From: Cryphonectria parasitica EP155
Taxonomy: Eukaryota > Ascomycota > Sordariomycetes > Diaporthales > Cryphonectriaceae
Direction: 5' to 3'
NCBI RefSeq assembly: GCF_011745365.1
Contig: NW_024468916.1
Span: forward strand, 2,153,630-2,217,629
DNA: 64,000 bases
The notes below the pieces were generated by a model, which worked only from the letters and a program-made list of their open reading frames with translations, made no database searches and was not told the origin of the DNA. This document shows, in pieces, positions 22,300 through 33,400 of this stretch; position 1 is the first letter of the stretch; every line of letters starts with the position of its first letter. Position numbers and translations under genes: made by a program.

Positions 22300-22800
22300 A
22301 TTCTCGGATCAGCTTACTTCATGATCTACATTACGAATTAGCATGGATTTCCTGCATCTATTATAGCTGCAGAATGCATTTCTCAGACAAGATGCAATAC
22401 AAATAGTTCTCTGTTAGAGAATCAGAATAAATTCTTCAGGCTATCGAAGAAAAGAAACTTCGCTTCAGAGAGGTTCTTAATAGATAGCACTACAATATAT
22501 ACATCGAACTACTAGATAACTGCTCTATGCAATGCATAAACAAGGAAATAAAATGGTAGCAGTGCAAGACAATACTCTATACAATTCATATTAATAATAA
22601 GGTTTGCAACTAGCATTAACAGAAGAAAGACTAGAAATAACGATAATACAAGCAAAAGCAAGCTAAGAAGCTTGCTCAAGAAGCAGCAAAGCAGGCTTAG
22701 AAGAACAGATAGTTCTTAATGAACTCAAAAGAACAGGATTGTCTGTAAAGGGACTGCAGATGATCAGACTGGAATAGTTTCTATATGAAGCTTCTAGAAC
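22300..22800 (+). pseudogene. Gypsy gag-pol spacer with Cys/His-rich segment (degenerate)
   Basis: Between the zinc knuckle and the protease lies about 1 kb, longer than a minimal chromovirus needs. In one frame it encodes LHYELAWISCIYYSCRMHF then SDKMQYK near 22328-22404, and a later stretch with several Cys/His (NCSMQCINKE near 22519, KVCN near 22600), followed by a Lys/Gln/Ala-rich helix. Many TAG stops interrupt it. Comparable WxxCxxxxCxxHxxDK segments recur, as I recall, in fungal gypsy polyproteins, but I cannot name a domain. Confidence 0.45.
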
Positions 22801-22829
22801 AGATTATACTTATATCAAGTTCGATATAT

Positions 22830-25800
22830 ATATTCAAGGATACAAATACAGCACACTATTGGATAGTAGCGCTCAGAGAAATTTTATATCCCTATATATC
22901 ATTAATCAGGTATAACTACAATAGAGATGGAAGAAATATCCATACATTCTCAGCACTGTAGAAGAACAATCTGTTGCATATAACCAAGAAGTAATCGATA
23001 AGGAGATTGATCATCTATCTATCTTGATTCAAGAATGTATAGTTAGAGCTTCTTTTGATATCACAGATATAATACAGCATAAGCTGATTATGAAGCTTCC
23101 ATGGCTTAAGGAGTATAATTCTCGAATTAATTGGACTATTGGCTAGATCTCATGAAAACAAGCTGTATCCAGGGAAATAGTTACAATCAACAGCGCAGGA
23201 TCGAAGCTAGTGGTTGAAGAATACTCAGGAAAAGAGGCTTTACACGACTTTACACATACCTCCAAACCAGCAGGGCTGGCAGTTCAAGGAGAAGGATCTA
23301 GTGATAGGCGAACCTAAACAGTGCCAGAGCGCTAGCAGGTTAGCAAAACAATAGAAGCGAGATCCTCAGCAAGTCGATCCGCTCCGGAGCAACAAGGAAA
23401 AGCTTCAGAATATGAATTATGGACTTATACAGGAAAAACCTCGAAACCAGGCTCTCGAGCACTCGCTCCGGCCCGGAGCGAACGCTCAAGGCTCTCGAAA
23501 ATGCCATCAGAAAAGGAGCACGCTCAACGGTACCTACTGTTCCTCCAGGTGGCAGAAACAGCACAAGAACTAGAACCAACACTTGCGAATATACTACGAG
23601 AATATCACAAGTTCAAGAAACTGTTTCAGGAAGAATTGAATACAGGATTGCTAGAATACAGCTCATACAACTACGAGATCCTGCTACAAGAAGAGAAACA
23701 GCTCAAATTCTTCCCCATCTACGGACTAGATAAAGCATAGCTAGAGGCACTTAGGGAGTATCTCGATGAGAATCTCAAAAAAGAATACATATAACTATTG
23801 CAATTACTAGCAGGATATCCTATCCTGTTTGTATCTAAGAAAAATAGCAAGCTTAAGCTATATATTAACTATAGGCAACTCAACAATATTATAATTAAGA
23901 ACTGATATCCGTTGCTACTTATTAAGAAATTACAAGATAGGCTGCAAGGAGTATAATAGTTTATAGTTCTGAATCTAAAAGAAGCTTATAATCTGATTAG
24001 AGTAAAGGAAGGAGAAGAATGGAAAACTGCTTTCAGAATACGCTATGAATACTACGAATATTTAATTATATTCTTTGATTTAACGAACGCCCCAGCTTCA
24101 TTCCAGAAAATGATTAATTACATTCTATGCAAGCATCTGGATCAGTTCGTCATTGCTTATCTCAACAATATCCTTATCTACTCTCGAATACTTGAAGAAT
24201 ATAAGAAATATGTGGAAACAGTATTGCAAACGCTCCAAGATGCAAAACTCCTTGTAGAACTCGCAAAGAGCTACTTTCATATACGAAAAGTCAACTATCT
24301 CGGATTCACAATCAAGCTAGGATATATTAAGCTACAGAAGAATAAGATAGAAGCTATTAAGAACTGGCTAATTCCCAAGAATGTTAGAGATATTAGATCT
24401 TTCCTCGGATACATTAACTTCTATAAGCAGTTCATTAAGAACTACAGCCAGATTACATATTCTCTTACAAATCTTATCAAAAAGAAATAGCTTTTCGAAT
24501 GGATTTCCAAGGTATAAGAAGCTTTTGATGAGATTATCAAGCACGTTATCTTAGAGCCAGTTCTATATAAAGCAGACCCCTACAAACCCTTTGAAGTTGA
24601 GACTGATGTATCAGGATATGCACTCGGAGAACAACTTGGTTAGCAAGATAACTAAGGATATCTAAGAATTGTGAGCAACTTCTCAAAGAAGTTGAATAGC
24701 TCGGAAATTAACTACAGGATTCCTAATCAGGAACTTATGATAATAGTAAAAGCCTTCGAGGAATAGCAATACTATCTCATTAGCATACAATACCTGATTA
24801 TAGTTCACTCGAATTACAAGAATCTAACTATGTTTATGATGATTAAGGTTTTAAATAAGCAATAAGTCAGATGGGTAGAATTTCTTTTACAGTTCAACTT
24901 CAAGATTGTATATTGCAAAAGCTTGGAGAACAGATAAGCAGATGCTCTTAGCAGAAGATCAGACTATTGAGATGCAGATTCTTTGGATATACAGAACATC
25001 TTTGCTCAAGATGAGTTGGGAAATCTTATCAATGCGCATAGAGAACTAAATGCTGCTTTCAGGATTGGATCTTCGGAAAAAGATCCAGAATCAATGATTC
25101 CAGACGAATAAGATAATTATATCAAGAATATATACAGTGCACTAGCATACGAATATCAGAGAGTTAGAGCAATCTATAAATATATCAAAAGATACTGGAA
25201 TTCATCAGGCTTTAGGAAAAGGATTAAGAGCATTCTATAATAATGCAATAGCTGCAAGAAAAACAAGGCAGAAAGATATAAGCCTTATAAACTACTGCAT
25301 TCCTTATCAGTATTTACAACTGTTTAGCAATCTATCAGTCTAAACTTCATTATTAAGCTACTTCTCTTACAAGAACTCTTAACTAAGATGCAATACAACA
25401 GTATTCTAGTAGTGATTTGCAGACTAAGCAAGTATACTTATTTTCTCTTTTACAAGGAAAGCAGTACAGCAGAGAAACTTGCATATGCATTCCTCAGAAC
25501 GATCATCGCTAACTACAGCATACTAGAAGAAGTAATCTCCGATAGAGATAGAAAGTTCAACTCAAAGTTTTGAACTTCATTCATAAAATAGCTCAGAATA
25601 TATTATAGAATATTTACAGCATTTCATCCGCAGATAGATGAATAGATAGAAAGAATGAATCAGATTGTTAAATAGTATCTTCAATACTATATCAACTAGA
25701 AACAGAATAACTGAATTAATCTGTTGCTCTTCGTGCAGTTCGCTTATAATAGCGCAGATATAAGCATGATAAAGAAGTTACCATTCTTCGTACTCTATAG

Positions 25801-26383
25801 ATACAATCCAACAGCTTATTACGAAGCACTGCTAGAAGCAGATGCAGAAGCTGCAGATAAAAGGATTAAGAAGATTAAGAAAGTTCAGAAGGAACTTCGA
25901 TCAGAATTATAATTCGTTCAAGAACGAATAATGCAATATGCAAATTCCAAAAGGATTGAGAGACTAATCCTATAGAAGGGAGATAAGGTTTATCTACTTC
26001 GGAAAAACATTAAAATAATCAGATCCAGCAACAAACTCGATTATAAGAAGTTAGAATTATTCAAAATCTTGCAACAAATCTTCCCAATTAATTACAAGTT
26101 AATATTATCTCATAGAATAAGGATATATCCAGTTTTTCATATTTCACTGCTGGAACTAGCAGCGCAGGAAATACTAACAGATAATACAGCAGAAGTGGAA
26201 AACAATGAACCAGAGTATAAGGTAGAGAAGATTCTCAAGCACAGAGATACAGACAATACAAGGAAATACCTCATCAAGTGGAAAGGTTACCTAGCAAGTG
26301 AAAATTCATAGGAATCACAGGAGAACATTGAAAACGCTTAGGAAAAGATAGCTGAATATTGGAAAAAGAAGGCTAGCATCTAA
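22830..26383 (+). pseudogene. Gypsy pol: protease, RT, RNase H, integrase, chromodomain (degenerate)
   Basis: The retropepsin remnant STLLDSSAQRNFIS is near 22850. RT starts near 23790 (GYPILFVSKKNSKLK, then YRQLNNIIIKN) and has the catalytic box as AYLNNILIYS near 24155, where the usual YLDD has become YLNN (Asp to Asn twice). RNase H spans about 24500-25000 (FEVETDVSGYALG). The integrase has CNSCKKNKAERYKPY near 25246, a core starting LNFIIK where the first catalytic Asp appears as Asn, and VISDRDRKFNSKF near 25535. A chromodomain (YKVEKILKHRDTDN, then KYLIKWKGYLASENS) lies at 26215-26310. Chromodomains target integration to marked chromatin. Pol ends at TAA 26381-26383. Stops are frequent, nearly all at expected Gln or Trp. 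Confidence 0.9.
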
Positions 26384-26898
26384 AACAATCGCTCCAGCTC
26401 GAAGAGAAGCCCAGAGCCCACCATCTCATCCAAAAACCCAGACCAATCCACCACTGCATTCCCCATATTCACGGAATTCCAGTCAAAACCCTCAAAAGAA
26501 GGATCTCCAGCAATCACAGCAGATTCCTCTGCAACTACAGAACGAACCCCAGCAGCAATACGAGCCCGCTCCTCCTTAGCCTCCTCACATTCTAACTCCT
26601 CCATACTGGAAAGATCCCGACGAATAGCTTTCATCATCCTCTCAAACTACAGACGCTTCTGCTTCCGCAAACGTTCTACTTCCGCAGCAGCATTGCGCAG
26701 CCGCTCCTCAGCACTCTCAAGTTGGTTCTCCAGGCGCTGATATTGAACGCCTATCCAACGAATTTCCGCTGCACTCAACTCTTGAACATCGCACTGAGAA
26801 CAATCCAGGCGAATACATTCAGCGCAGCAAGAGGAATCCTCAACGGAAACTTAACAAGATTGAATACTACAACCCTTGCAGAAGGAACAAGAAGGCAT
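26380..26898 (-). pseudogene. Antisense ORF of the chromovirus: Cys-rich, coiled-coil protein (two stops)
   Basis: On the minus strand, one continuous frame of 172 codons runs from ATG 26898 to TAG 26382-26380, with only two internal stops: after residue 15, and after RLRKQKRL where Trp (TGG) would fit. The N-terminus is Cys-rich with CxxC-type pairs (MPSCSFCKGCSIQSC, later CCAECIRLDCSQCDV). A long charged helix follows (RLENQLESAEERLRNAAAEV, then ERLRKQKRL), then an acidic/hydrophobic tail (FEGFDWNSVNMGNAVVDWSG, then FLDEMVGSGLLFELERLF). This looks like a zinc-binding plus coiled-coil protein. It sits between pol and the 3' LTR, opposite in sense. Many Gln and Trp codons survive here, unlike in pol. 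I recall similar antisense Cys-rich/coiled-coil ORFs annotated as hypothetical proteins in ascomycetes but know no function. Confidence 0.7.
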
Positions 26899-27083
26899 AG
26901 TGATAGCATTTTGAAGAACTAAGGAAAGAAGAGAATCCTTTTATTTAGTCTTCTCAGCATAAGAACGAGATTTGGTAATTCTGTTCAATATCTCAATTAG
27001 GAAGACAAGATCATATACACGGAAGACTTGCCAGAATACTTACAAAAGATCGTTGGAAACAACAACTGATAGAAGAGAGATAA

Positions 27084-27536
27084 TGTTATAACCTATCCAA
27101 CATGCAGGTTACAGAACAGATCACGAGTAACAGAGACCAGATATTAAGAACTCAACATTCTAATAAAGCATTGATTACATAATCCAGAGTTAGAATTATG
27201 AATACAGCCAATCAGAAAGGATAGCTTCGGATATATACTATCTAGAGCTAGCAGGATAACTTGGATATGTTGCTATCCAATATATCCACGATGAAGAGCT
27301 GGATATATAAGGATACGTTCATTCCCATTAAATAGATCTCATACATAGCTCTTCAGTTGTCAATCTAAGTATTCAGTTTCATATACTGAGTAGCCCCAAA
27401 GGCAGTGAACACTTGCATTGCTTATTAGAACTTATACGGTTCCGTATTCAAGAACTTAACATTTTAATACTGCCCTTGTTAGCATAAACCCCTTTGTATA
27501 CTTAGGAATCTTCGGATTGCTGCAGTGCTCATTACA
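27084..27536 (+). repeat. Gypsy 3' LTR (453 bp)
   Basis: Starts TGTTATAACCTATCC and ends GTGCTCATTACA. It has the same length as the 5' LTR and is followed by the ATAAC duplication at 27537-27541. Confidence 0.95.
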
Positions 27537-27541
27537 ATAAC

Positions 27542-28938
27542 GGAATATCCATATAGTTAACTCTCATTGGATATTTGCAAAGAAATATGATGCTGAGAGA
27601 GTTTTGCTGCAATACAAGGCGTATCTGATTGCGCATAGCTTCATGCAAATATACAGTATTGACTATAATGATACATATAGCTCTGTTGCACAGTATAACA
27701 GTCTATAGTTGATCATCAAGCTAGCTGCTTTGCAGAAATGAACAGTTCACTAGATGAATATTGAGACTGCATATCTTCAGAGCAATCTTACTTACAATGT
27801 TTACATGCAGCCACCCTCAGGATACAATGCATTCTCTTATACAGTTCTTAAGCTCAAGAAAGCTCTTTACAGCCTGAAGCAGTTGGGCTGCAAATAGTTT
27901 GGAATCCTGCAAGACGTCCTTCTCAAGTTTAGCACCTCTACATACTTTGATCCATGCATATTCATTAGCAAGAATTTTATTATTGCTGTTTACATGGATA
28001 ATATTCTTATAGCGGGTATCCCTATTGCTGTGAATAACTGCAAAACTCTTCTGAAGGACTATTTCAAATGCAAGGATTTGAGCCTCTGTTGCTATCTTCT
28101 TAGCCTCAAGATTCATCAGAATAGTAATAGGATTACAATCTCTTAGCATGGTTATGCTGAGCGTATTCTCAGGCGTTTTGGCATAGCTAACTGCAAATCT
28201 CGTTAGACTCTAGTTAATCCGGATTGTTTTCCTCGATGCATTGAGAATGATGATGTATTTACTAATATCAAAATCTATTAGAGCATTACTGGATCTCTTA
28301 ACTTTCTCATAACTGGTATATGCATAGATTTAGTGTTTCTATGCAGGATGCTTGCAACTTTCAATGCAAATCCTATAGAACAATATGCTTACTGTGCTAA
28401 ATAGGTGCTCAGGTATCTTCAAAGCATGCTTGACTATAGGATCATCTTCAGAAAGACAACTGATAGTTCCCCCACTGCTTATATCTATTCAAATGCTTCA
28501 TATAATATGAATCCGAACAATTCGAAGTCATTCGCAGGATACATCATGAAGATTGATGATGCTATTATTACTTGAAGCTCAAAACAACAATCTACAGTGG
28601 CGAAATCCACCTGTAAGGCCGAATATATGGCATGTTCCAGCGCTGCATCTCATCTCCAGTGAACCATCTAGGCACTCAAAGACCTGAAATTCAGGATTGC
28701 AGAGCTTCCTATTCTGTATTGTAATAATAAATCTGCATTATTCCTTATTACTGATTAGAAAATCATCTTGCAAACGAAATACATCAATATTCACTACTAT
28801 TTCATGCAGAAAAGAATTAGCATAGATTATAACGTTATATATACCAGATCAGAGAACAATTTGGCGGATATTTGCACTAAATCTCTTCCAAGGCTGGTGC
28901 TGATGAGGTTGGTTGAGATGCTGGGGCTTATCAGTTGA
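27542..28938 (+). pseudogene. Copia reverse transcriptase and RNase H, 3' part (degenerate)
   Basis: Directly after the gypsy duplication the copia RT resumes: WIFAKKYDAERVLLQYKAYL, then YSIDYNDTYSSVA and NIETAYLQSNLTYNVYMQPP. The catalytic box reads VYMDNILIAG, where the second Asp of the usual DD pair is Asn. RNase H follows (AYIYSNASYNMNPNNSKSFA, STCKAEYMACSSAA) and the element ends with ADICTKSLPRLVLMRLVEML before TGA 28936-28938. Multiple in-frame stops are present. Confidence 0.88.
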
Positions 28939-29062
28939 TTTTGGAGTGCAATTCTGCGAGAATTGACTCAGGAGTTTTGCATATGGTTCAGAATAGGATG
29001 GAGTTGAGGATGATTCTGAAGGTATTGTTTTAGCTACATTTTACTACTGAAAATGGGGGGTA

Positions 29063-29203
29063 TGAAGAAGGTGCATTTCCATTAGTATGCACATTGGTCC
29101 GTGCGCGTTTGTTTGTTATTTCGGCTGCCAGGCCTACTAGTCTTTTAGTTTCCTCTTCTCCTCATCTTTCAATCCATCGTCTTTACCATCATCAACTTCA
29201 ACA
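29063..29203 (+). repeat. Copia 3' LTR (141 bp)
   Basis: Same length and termini as the 5' LTR. It is followed by ATGAG (29204-29208) and then the resumed HET coding frame. Confidence 0.95.
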
Positions 29204-29208
29204 ATGAG

Positions 29209-30447
29209 TTCACCATGGCCTCTGTCAAGGAGGTGCAGAGCCGTCTGGTGGATGCAGTGGCCGACATCAAAGAGCGCGTCCACACCAAGCTAGGCGCGGA
29301 GGGGGCAGACAAGGACGAGGCACTCCTGGACTTTGCTGAAGCCGTGGCAAAGCAGACGACGAGCCTGATGCACAAATCAACAGCAGAGAGCGGAGGTAGT
29401 ATCTTTGCGATCCGCAAGGCATTTCGGTCCGAGTCGCGGAGTCTGGCGTACTACCTGGGCATGACGAGCGAGCGCAACTACACCATGGCCCACGACCGCT
29501 TCTATGCTCTGTACGGGATCATGCCAGCCGCACAGTCCGTCTCCCCAGTCGACTACGACAAACCACTCCGCCAGGTTGTCCTTGAGCTCACCTCGTACGT
29601 GATCAACGTCGAGCACAACATCAATCTCTACTTCAGCTTTGGCCTGCGGCCGAACCACCTGAGTGACAATAATGAGGAATTCCCCAGCTGGATTCCGGAC
29701 TTCTCACGAGGGAGCGACTTGCACAATCCCGACCGCTACATAACAGATGAGCGGGTGGTCAGACGCCTCTGTCACAACGCCTTTGAAGGCGCACCACAGC
29801 CTGTCGTGGACGACCTCATCACGCTGCGGACCAACGGGTTCGCGGCTGGCACGGTCACGCAGACCAGCACGCTCCCCACGACGCAGCAGGGAATATTCGC
29901 CGAGCTGCAGGCCCTGCTCTCGGGATCGACGTACGCCGCCGCCTCTGCCGCGGGACAGCTGGGCGCGGAGTCGACTCTAGCCGAGCGATGGGCGGCTGCG
30001 GCGTCAAGCCGCATGGGCCAGTGGCTCGGGGAGGCTGTCGGGCGCGACCAGGTCAACTCGAACATAGTGCAGACGGTGGAGAGCATCCACAGCCAGTTCG
30101 CGGCCGGGGGGCGGCCGCACTGCACCCTGCCGTGGACCCCGCTGCGCCTTGAGCGGGAGTTTGCAGGCCTGGCGGGCAGGACGACCTTTATCACGGATAG
30201 TGGTCTCTTGGGTCTCGGAGTCGCGCAGATCGAGAAGGGTGATGTCGTGGCCATCCTGCACAAGGAGAACGTAGCGATTCTCCTGCGTCCGGTAACACAG
30301 AGAGCCGGTGAGCAGGGCGGAGAGGCCACGTGTTACAAAATGGTAGGCACGGCCTATGTTAGTGGTCTTATTGATAACGAATGGCTTGACGAGGGTCTCG
30401 TTGTCTCTATCAGCAAGAAAACTCCGTCGGCGTTTATCATTATATGA
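29209..30447 (+). pseudogene. HET-domain protein, 3' half
   Basis: Continues the split HET gene in the same frame: after the left half ends CLCGTHE, this half reads FTMASVKEVQSR and stays open for 412 codons to TGA 30445-30447. The C-terminal features are those of HET proteins: YLGMTSERNYTMAHDRFYAL then YGIMP, FPSWIPDFSR, and the terminal module FITDSGLLGLGVAQIEKGDV followed by YKMVGTAYVSGLI. It contains no stops or frameshifts although cut off from the original promoter. An in-frame ATG at 29215, 12 bp after the LTR, could start a 410-residue protein if the LTR or its edge supplies transcription. The joined ancestral protein would be 634 residues. Confidence 0.92.
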
Positions 30448-33400
30448 ATACATAAAATTTGGAAATAGCTAGGTTGGACATTTAGAAAGGAAGATACCAT
30501 GATATCGATATCCTGCAGCGTCCCTTGAACAAAAGTTGGGTGACGTTCAGAAGCTATCGATTTGTTGATCCTCAACAGCACAAGTCTTGCTTACAGAAGT
30601 GATGAGGTGTTGCGGTCGTGATGTAGCCTGACCACAGCGCTGATTACATGTCGAGTGACCTCTTTCTAGCTTCTCTGCACTGGGTGAAGTTCTTTTAATA
30701 TAAATCTGCTTCCAACATTCAACCTGAATACAGGTCTTACGTCCGTCATCGCTTAGGTATAAGAGCTCACCTGGGCACCTGTAGACTTGGGCTGTGAGGA
30801 ATTAGATACGTCGTTCTCGCACTTGAATCCTTCAACAGTGAGCGCCAATAATGCAGCGCTTGATTGCTTCTATTATGTAGGAGCAAAGATAGGGTATTTC
30901 GCCATATGATACATTCTCCTTCCCAAGTACCTCTGCTTCCCGTTTCGACGAAAGCAATGCAATTATCCAAATAATATAAGAGAGCCAATCATCACAAATA
31001 TTCTTCCATATTGGCCTCCCAAATCTTCAATATATTTATTTGCACAGTAATCGCCAGAGCTGCTCATCACTCCACGTGCTGATCGCACCATGACACAGTC
31101 CTTTCTCATTTTTGTCCTAACTATCCAGAAGAGGATCATTGTTCCCGGTCTCTTTCCTCCGGTCTACCGTCGCATCATTGCCTCTCTTGCATATGGGGAA
31201 TGCGTGCGAAAACAAACACAGTAGCCGCCTTGGAGGCTCGGCTGATCATATGAGTGGGGAAAGTAATCAATAGTCATGATGTGGCAATACAGATACATCG
31301 GGTGTACTGTGCCACGGGTGAGAATCCTTTTCCTGCATGGATGAAGATGTACCCATGGTGCTCACACCACCGGCCTTTACTTTTTATGATCATGTGTGCG
31401 AGGGCTGGTGAGTCACTGGCACCCACTATCGCCAGGCACCCTCTACCTGGAGAGCCTCATCTAGCTAGCTGTTTTCCCCTCCGGTTTTCCTTTCCTTCTT
31501 TTCCTCTAGCAGCGCATCGATTCAGTCGTTCCCATGTTATGTCTAGATCCACGAGTTAGCCCCTTCGACGACAGTAAGGACGCTGAATCTGTCTGATGTT
31601 TCAATTTCCGGACAAAAGCCGTGTAGGCTTTCTGGCCAGCATTTGATCAATGTAATTAAAAAGACTCGATCAGTATCTGGGTAAAATTCCATTAATAGAA
31701 ATCTCATTGAAATAGCGCATGTGACTTTTTTTTTATTTTTTAATAGCTAATTACCACAGCTTGGATCAGACCAACGAATGAAGTTTTTTTGCTTAGTAAG
31801 TCGGTGAAATATAAGTATGTAAGCTAGAAGTCTTTACGGTAGCATCAGTATCTATAATTATGCCTCTTGATCCAGCCATATGCATACGCTCGTCCCATGT
31901 AACGGGATAACCACGTGGTATCACCCCGTCCATGGATATCTCATGTTTATTCAATGCAGGGTCGGTAACAACCTCGCCTCGATCGGCCTAAGAACTGACT
32001 GACCCAAGATTTCGTCCTGCTTTCAGGTCTGTGTGTATTGGGAGTTCATACAACACTGCGCAGGCGTTTTAAAGACAAATCTGAGCTGGATGGTTTCTAC
32101 TCTTGTCTTGCGACGCCGGAGCCTAGATTGCCCCTCCTCCCTTCACCTTTCATAGCGGAGACTAAAGACTCGATCGACTTGGTAAAGCAATGCTCTAGAA
32201 CTTGGGGACCAACAGCGTCAGTATCAAATGTTATCGACTTGCACTGTCCAAATATATATGACTGATGCAGTCTATCACGTCGGTTTCTCGTTATCAGATG
32301 CTCGGCATCTACATGCTAGGACTACACTGTGGCAACTTATTCTCTTCAGGCAGGTTGAGTTTATGTCGAAGGGGAGGCATTCGAGCAGATCTAGTTGTCA
32401 TGTGTCGTATATGAAACTATGCATTATGCTTCTATGATAGATTTACAGTTGTCGATAGACAAGAGCCAGGGACCTCAACAAAGGCCCCACAATGTGCTCC
32501 TATTTTAGAAGCCAGTGCGTTGCTGTGGGCCACGAAAGCATTTTAAAGTTGTATTAAAGTTTGACTGCGTACTCTAGTAGAACGCAGCCGAGATGTTCCA
32601 TGATTGACTGATGGCGTGGAGGCCAAGTCACCTTCTGAATCCTGGAGCAATGTTTGATCGGTGGTGGTCTGCATCTAATTACCTCACAATGGAGCCTCTA
32701 CTATGATGTTAGTTATGCGCCTAAGAATAAAACTGTTGTGTTCGACTACGGCATCATCATGACCCAGATGCAGAGAGACGCCAAGATGTTGCTTGAAGAC
32801 GAAAATATCAACGTACAGATATCTTGCTCAACTAGGGTCCTCAGCCTGGACGAGGATGTTTGGTGCCGAATGGGATCCTGCAGCGGAGACAGAAGGTGCC
32901 GTGGCTATTTTGGCACTGAGGATCGCGCTCGCTTAAGTTCTATATACCGGTTACCCTGGCTATGACGGTTTTTTCTTTTCCTTTTGGATGCAACATTATC
33001 TCAAAGCTTGTACATGGGAAAGAAAAAGTCCTAGTATTGAAGAAGCAAAAGGTAAAGTCTCCCATGAATGAATACCAGATGGGGCCAATCCCACATTTTT
33101 CTTCGGCAGTGTAGCTTTCCGGTCAGAGTCGCCTTGCATGATGCTCTTTTATTCCTGCCGTATCGTGGGCGGGGTAAGTCAGACGGTACGTGCCGCTCTT
33201 GCAGCCTGGCGGCATTGTGGTGTCGCATTCCACAGCTTAGCATTAGTTATAAGCCGTAAGCTCTGGCAGTCAATTGTCTGCATGAGGGATGCTTCGATCT
33301 TTGCCATGGTTTGCAATACGTTCAGGGCAGGTGGTGACGGCGAGACAAAAAGTATGGTACGCTTAAAAAGACAGATGGCGGTGGGATAGGGCGGAATGGG

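Larger units (their letters stand above)
20106..27536 (+). mobile_element. Ty3/gypsy chromovirus, degenerate, nested in the copia element
   Basis: 7431 bp bounded by 453-bp LTRs (TG...CA) and the ATAAC duplication. The order gag, protease, RT, RNase H, integrase, chromodomain identifies a chromovirus. A purine-rich tract (AGAAGAGAGATAA, about 27071-27083) precedes the 3' LTR. The sequence after the 5' LTR (TTTTGATAACTC) does not begin with the usual TGG primer site, so I could not assign a tRNA primer. All enzymatic domains have stops and mutated catalytic residues. An antisense reading frame lies between pol and the 3' LTR. Confidence 0.95.
17039..29203 (+). mobile_element. Ty1/copia LTR retrotransposon, degenerate, carrying a nested gypsy element
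   Basis: Bounded by two 141-bp LTRs that begin TG and end CA and flanked by the ATGAG duplication. Without the inner insertion it is about 4.7 kb, a normal copia size. A primer-binding site matching the initiator-tRNA anticodon arm follows the 5' LTR, and a polypurine tract (AAAATGGGGGG, about 29050-29060) precedes the 3' LTR. Internal order is gag, protease, integrase, then reverse transcriptase and RNase H, which defines the copia class. All coding parts carry frequent TAG/TAA/TGA stops. Composition is clearly AT-richer than the flanking genes, consistent with RIP. It cannot be autonomous. Confidence 0.95.
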
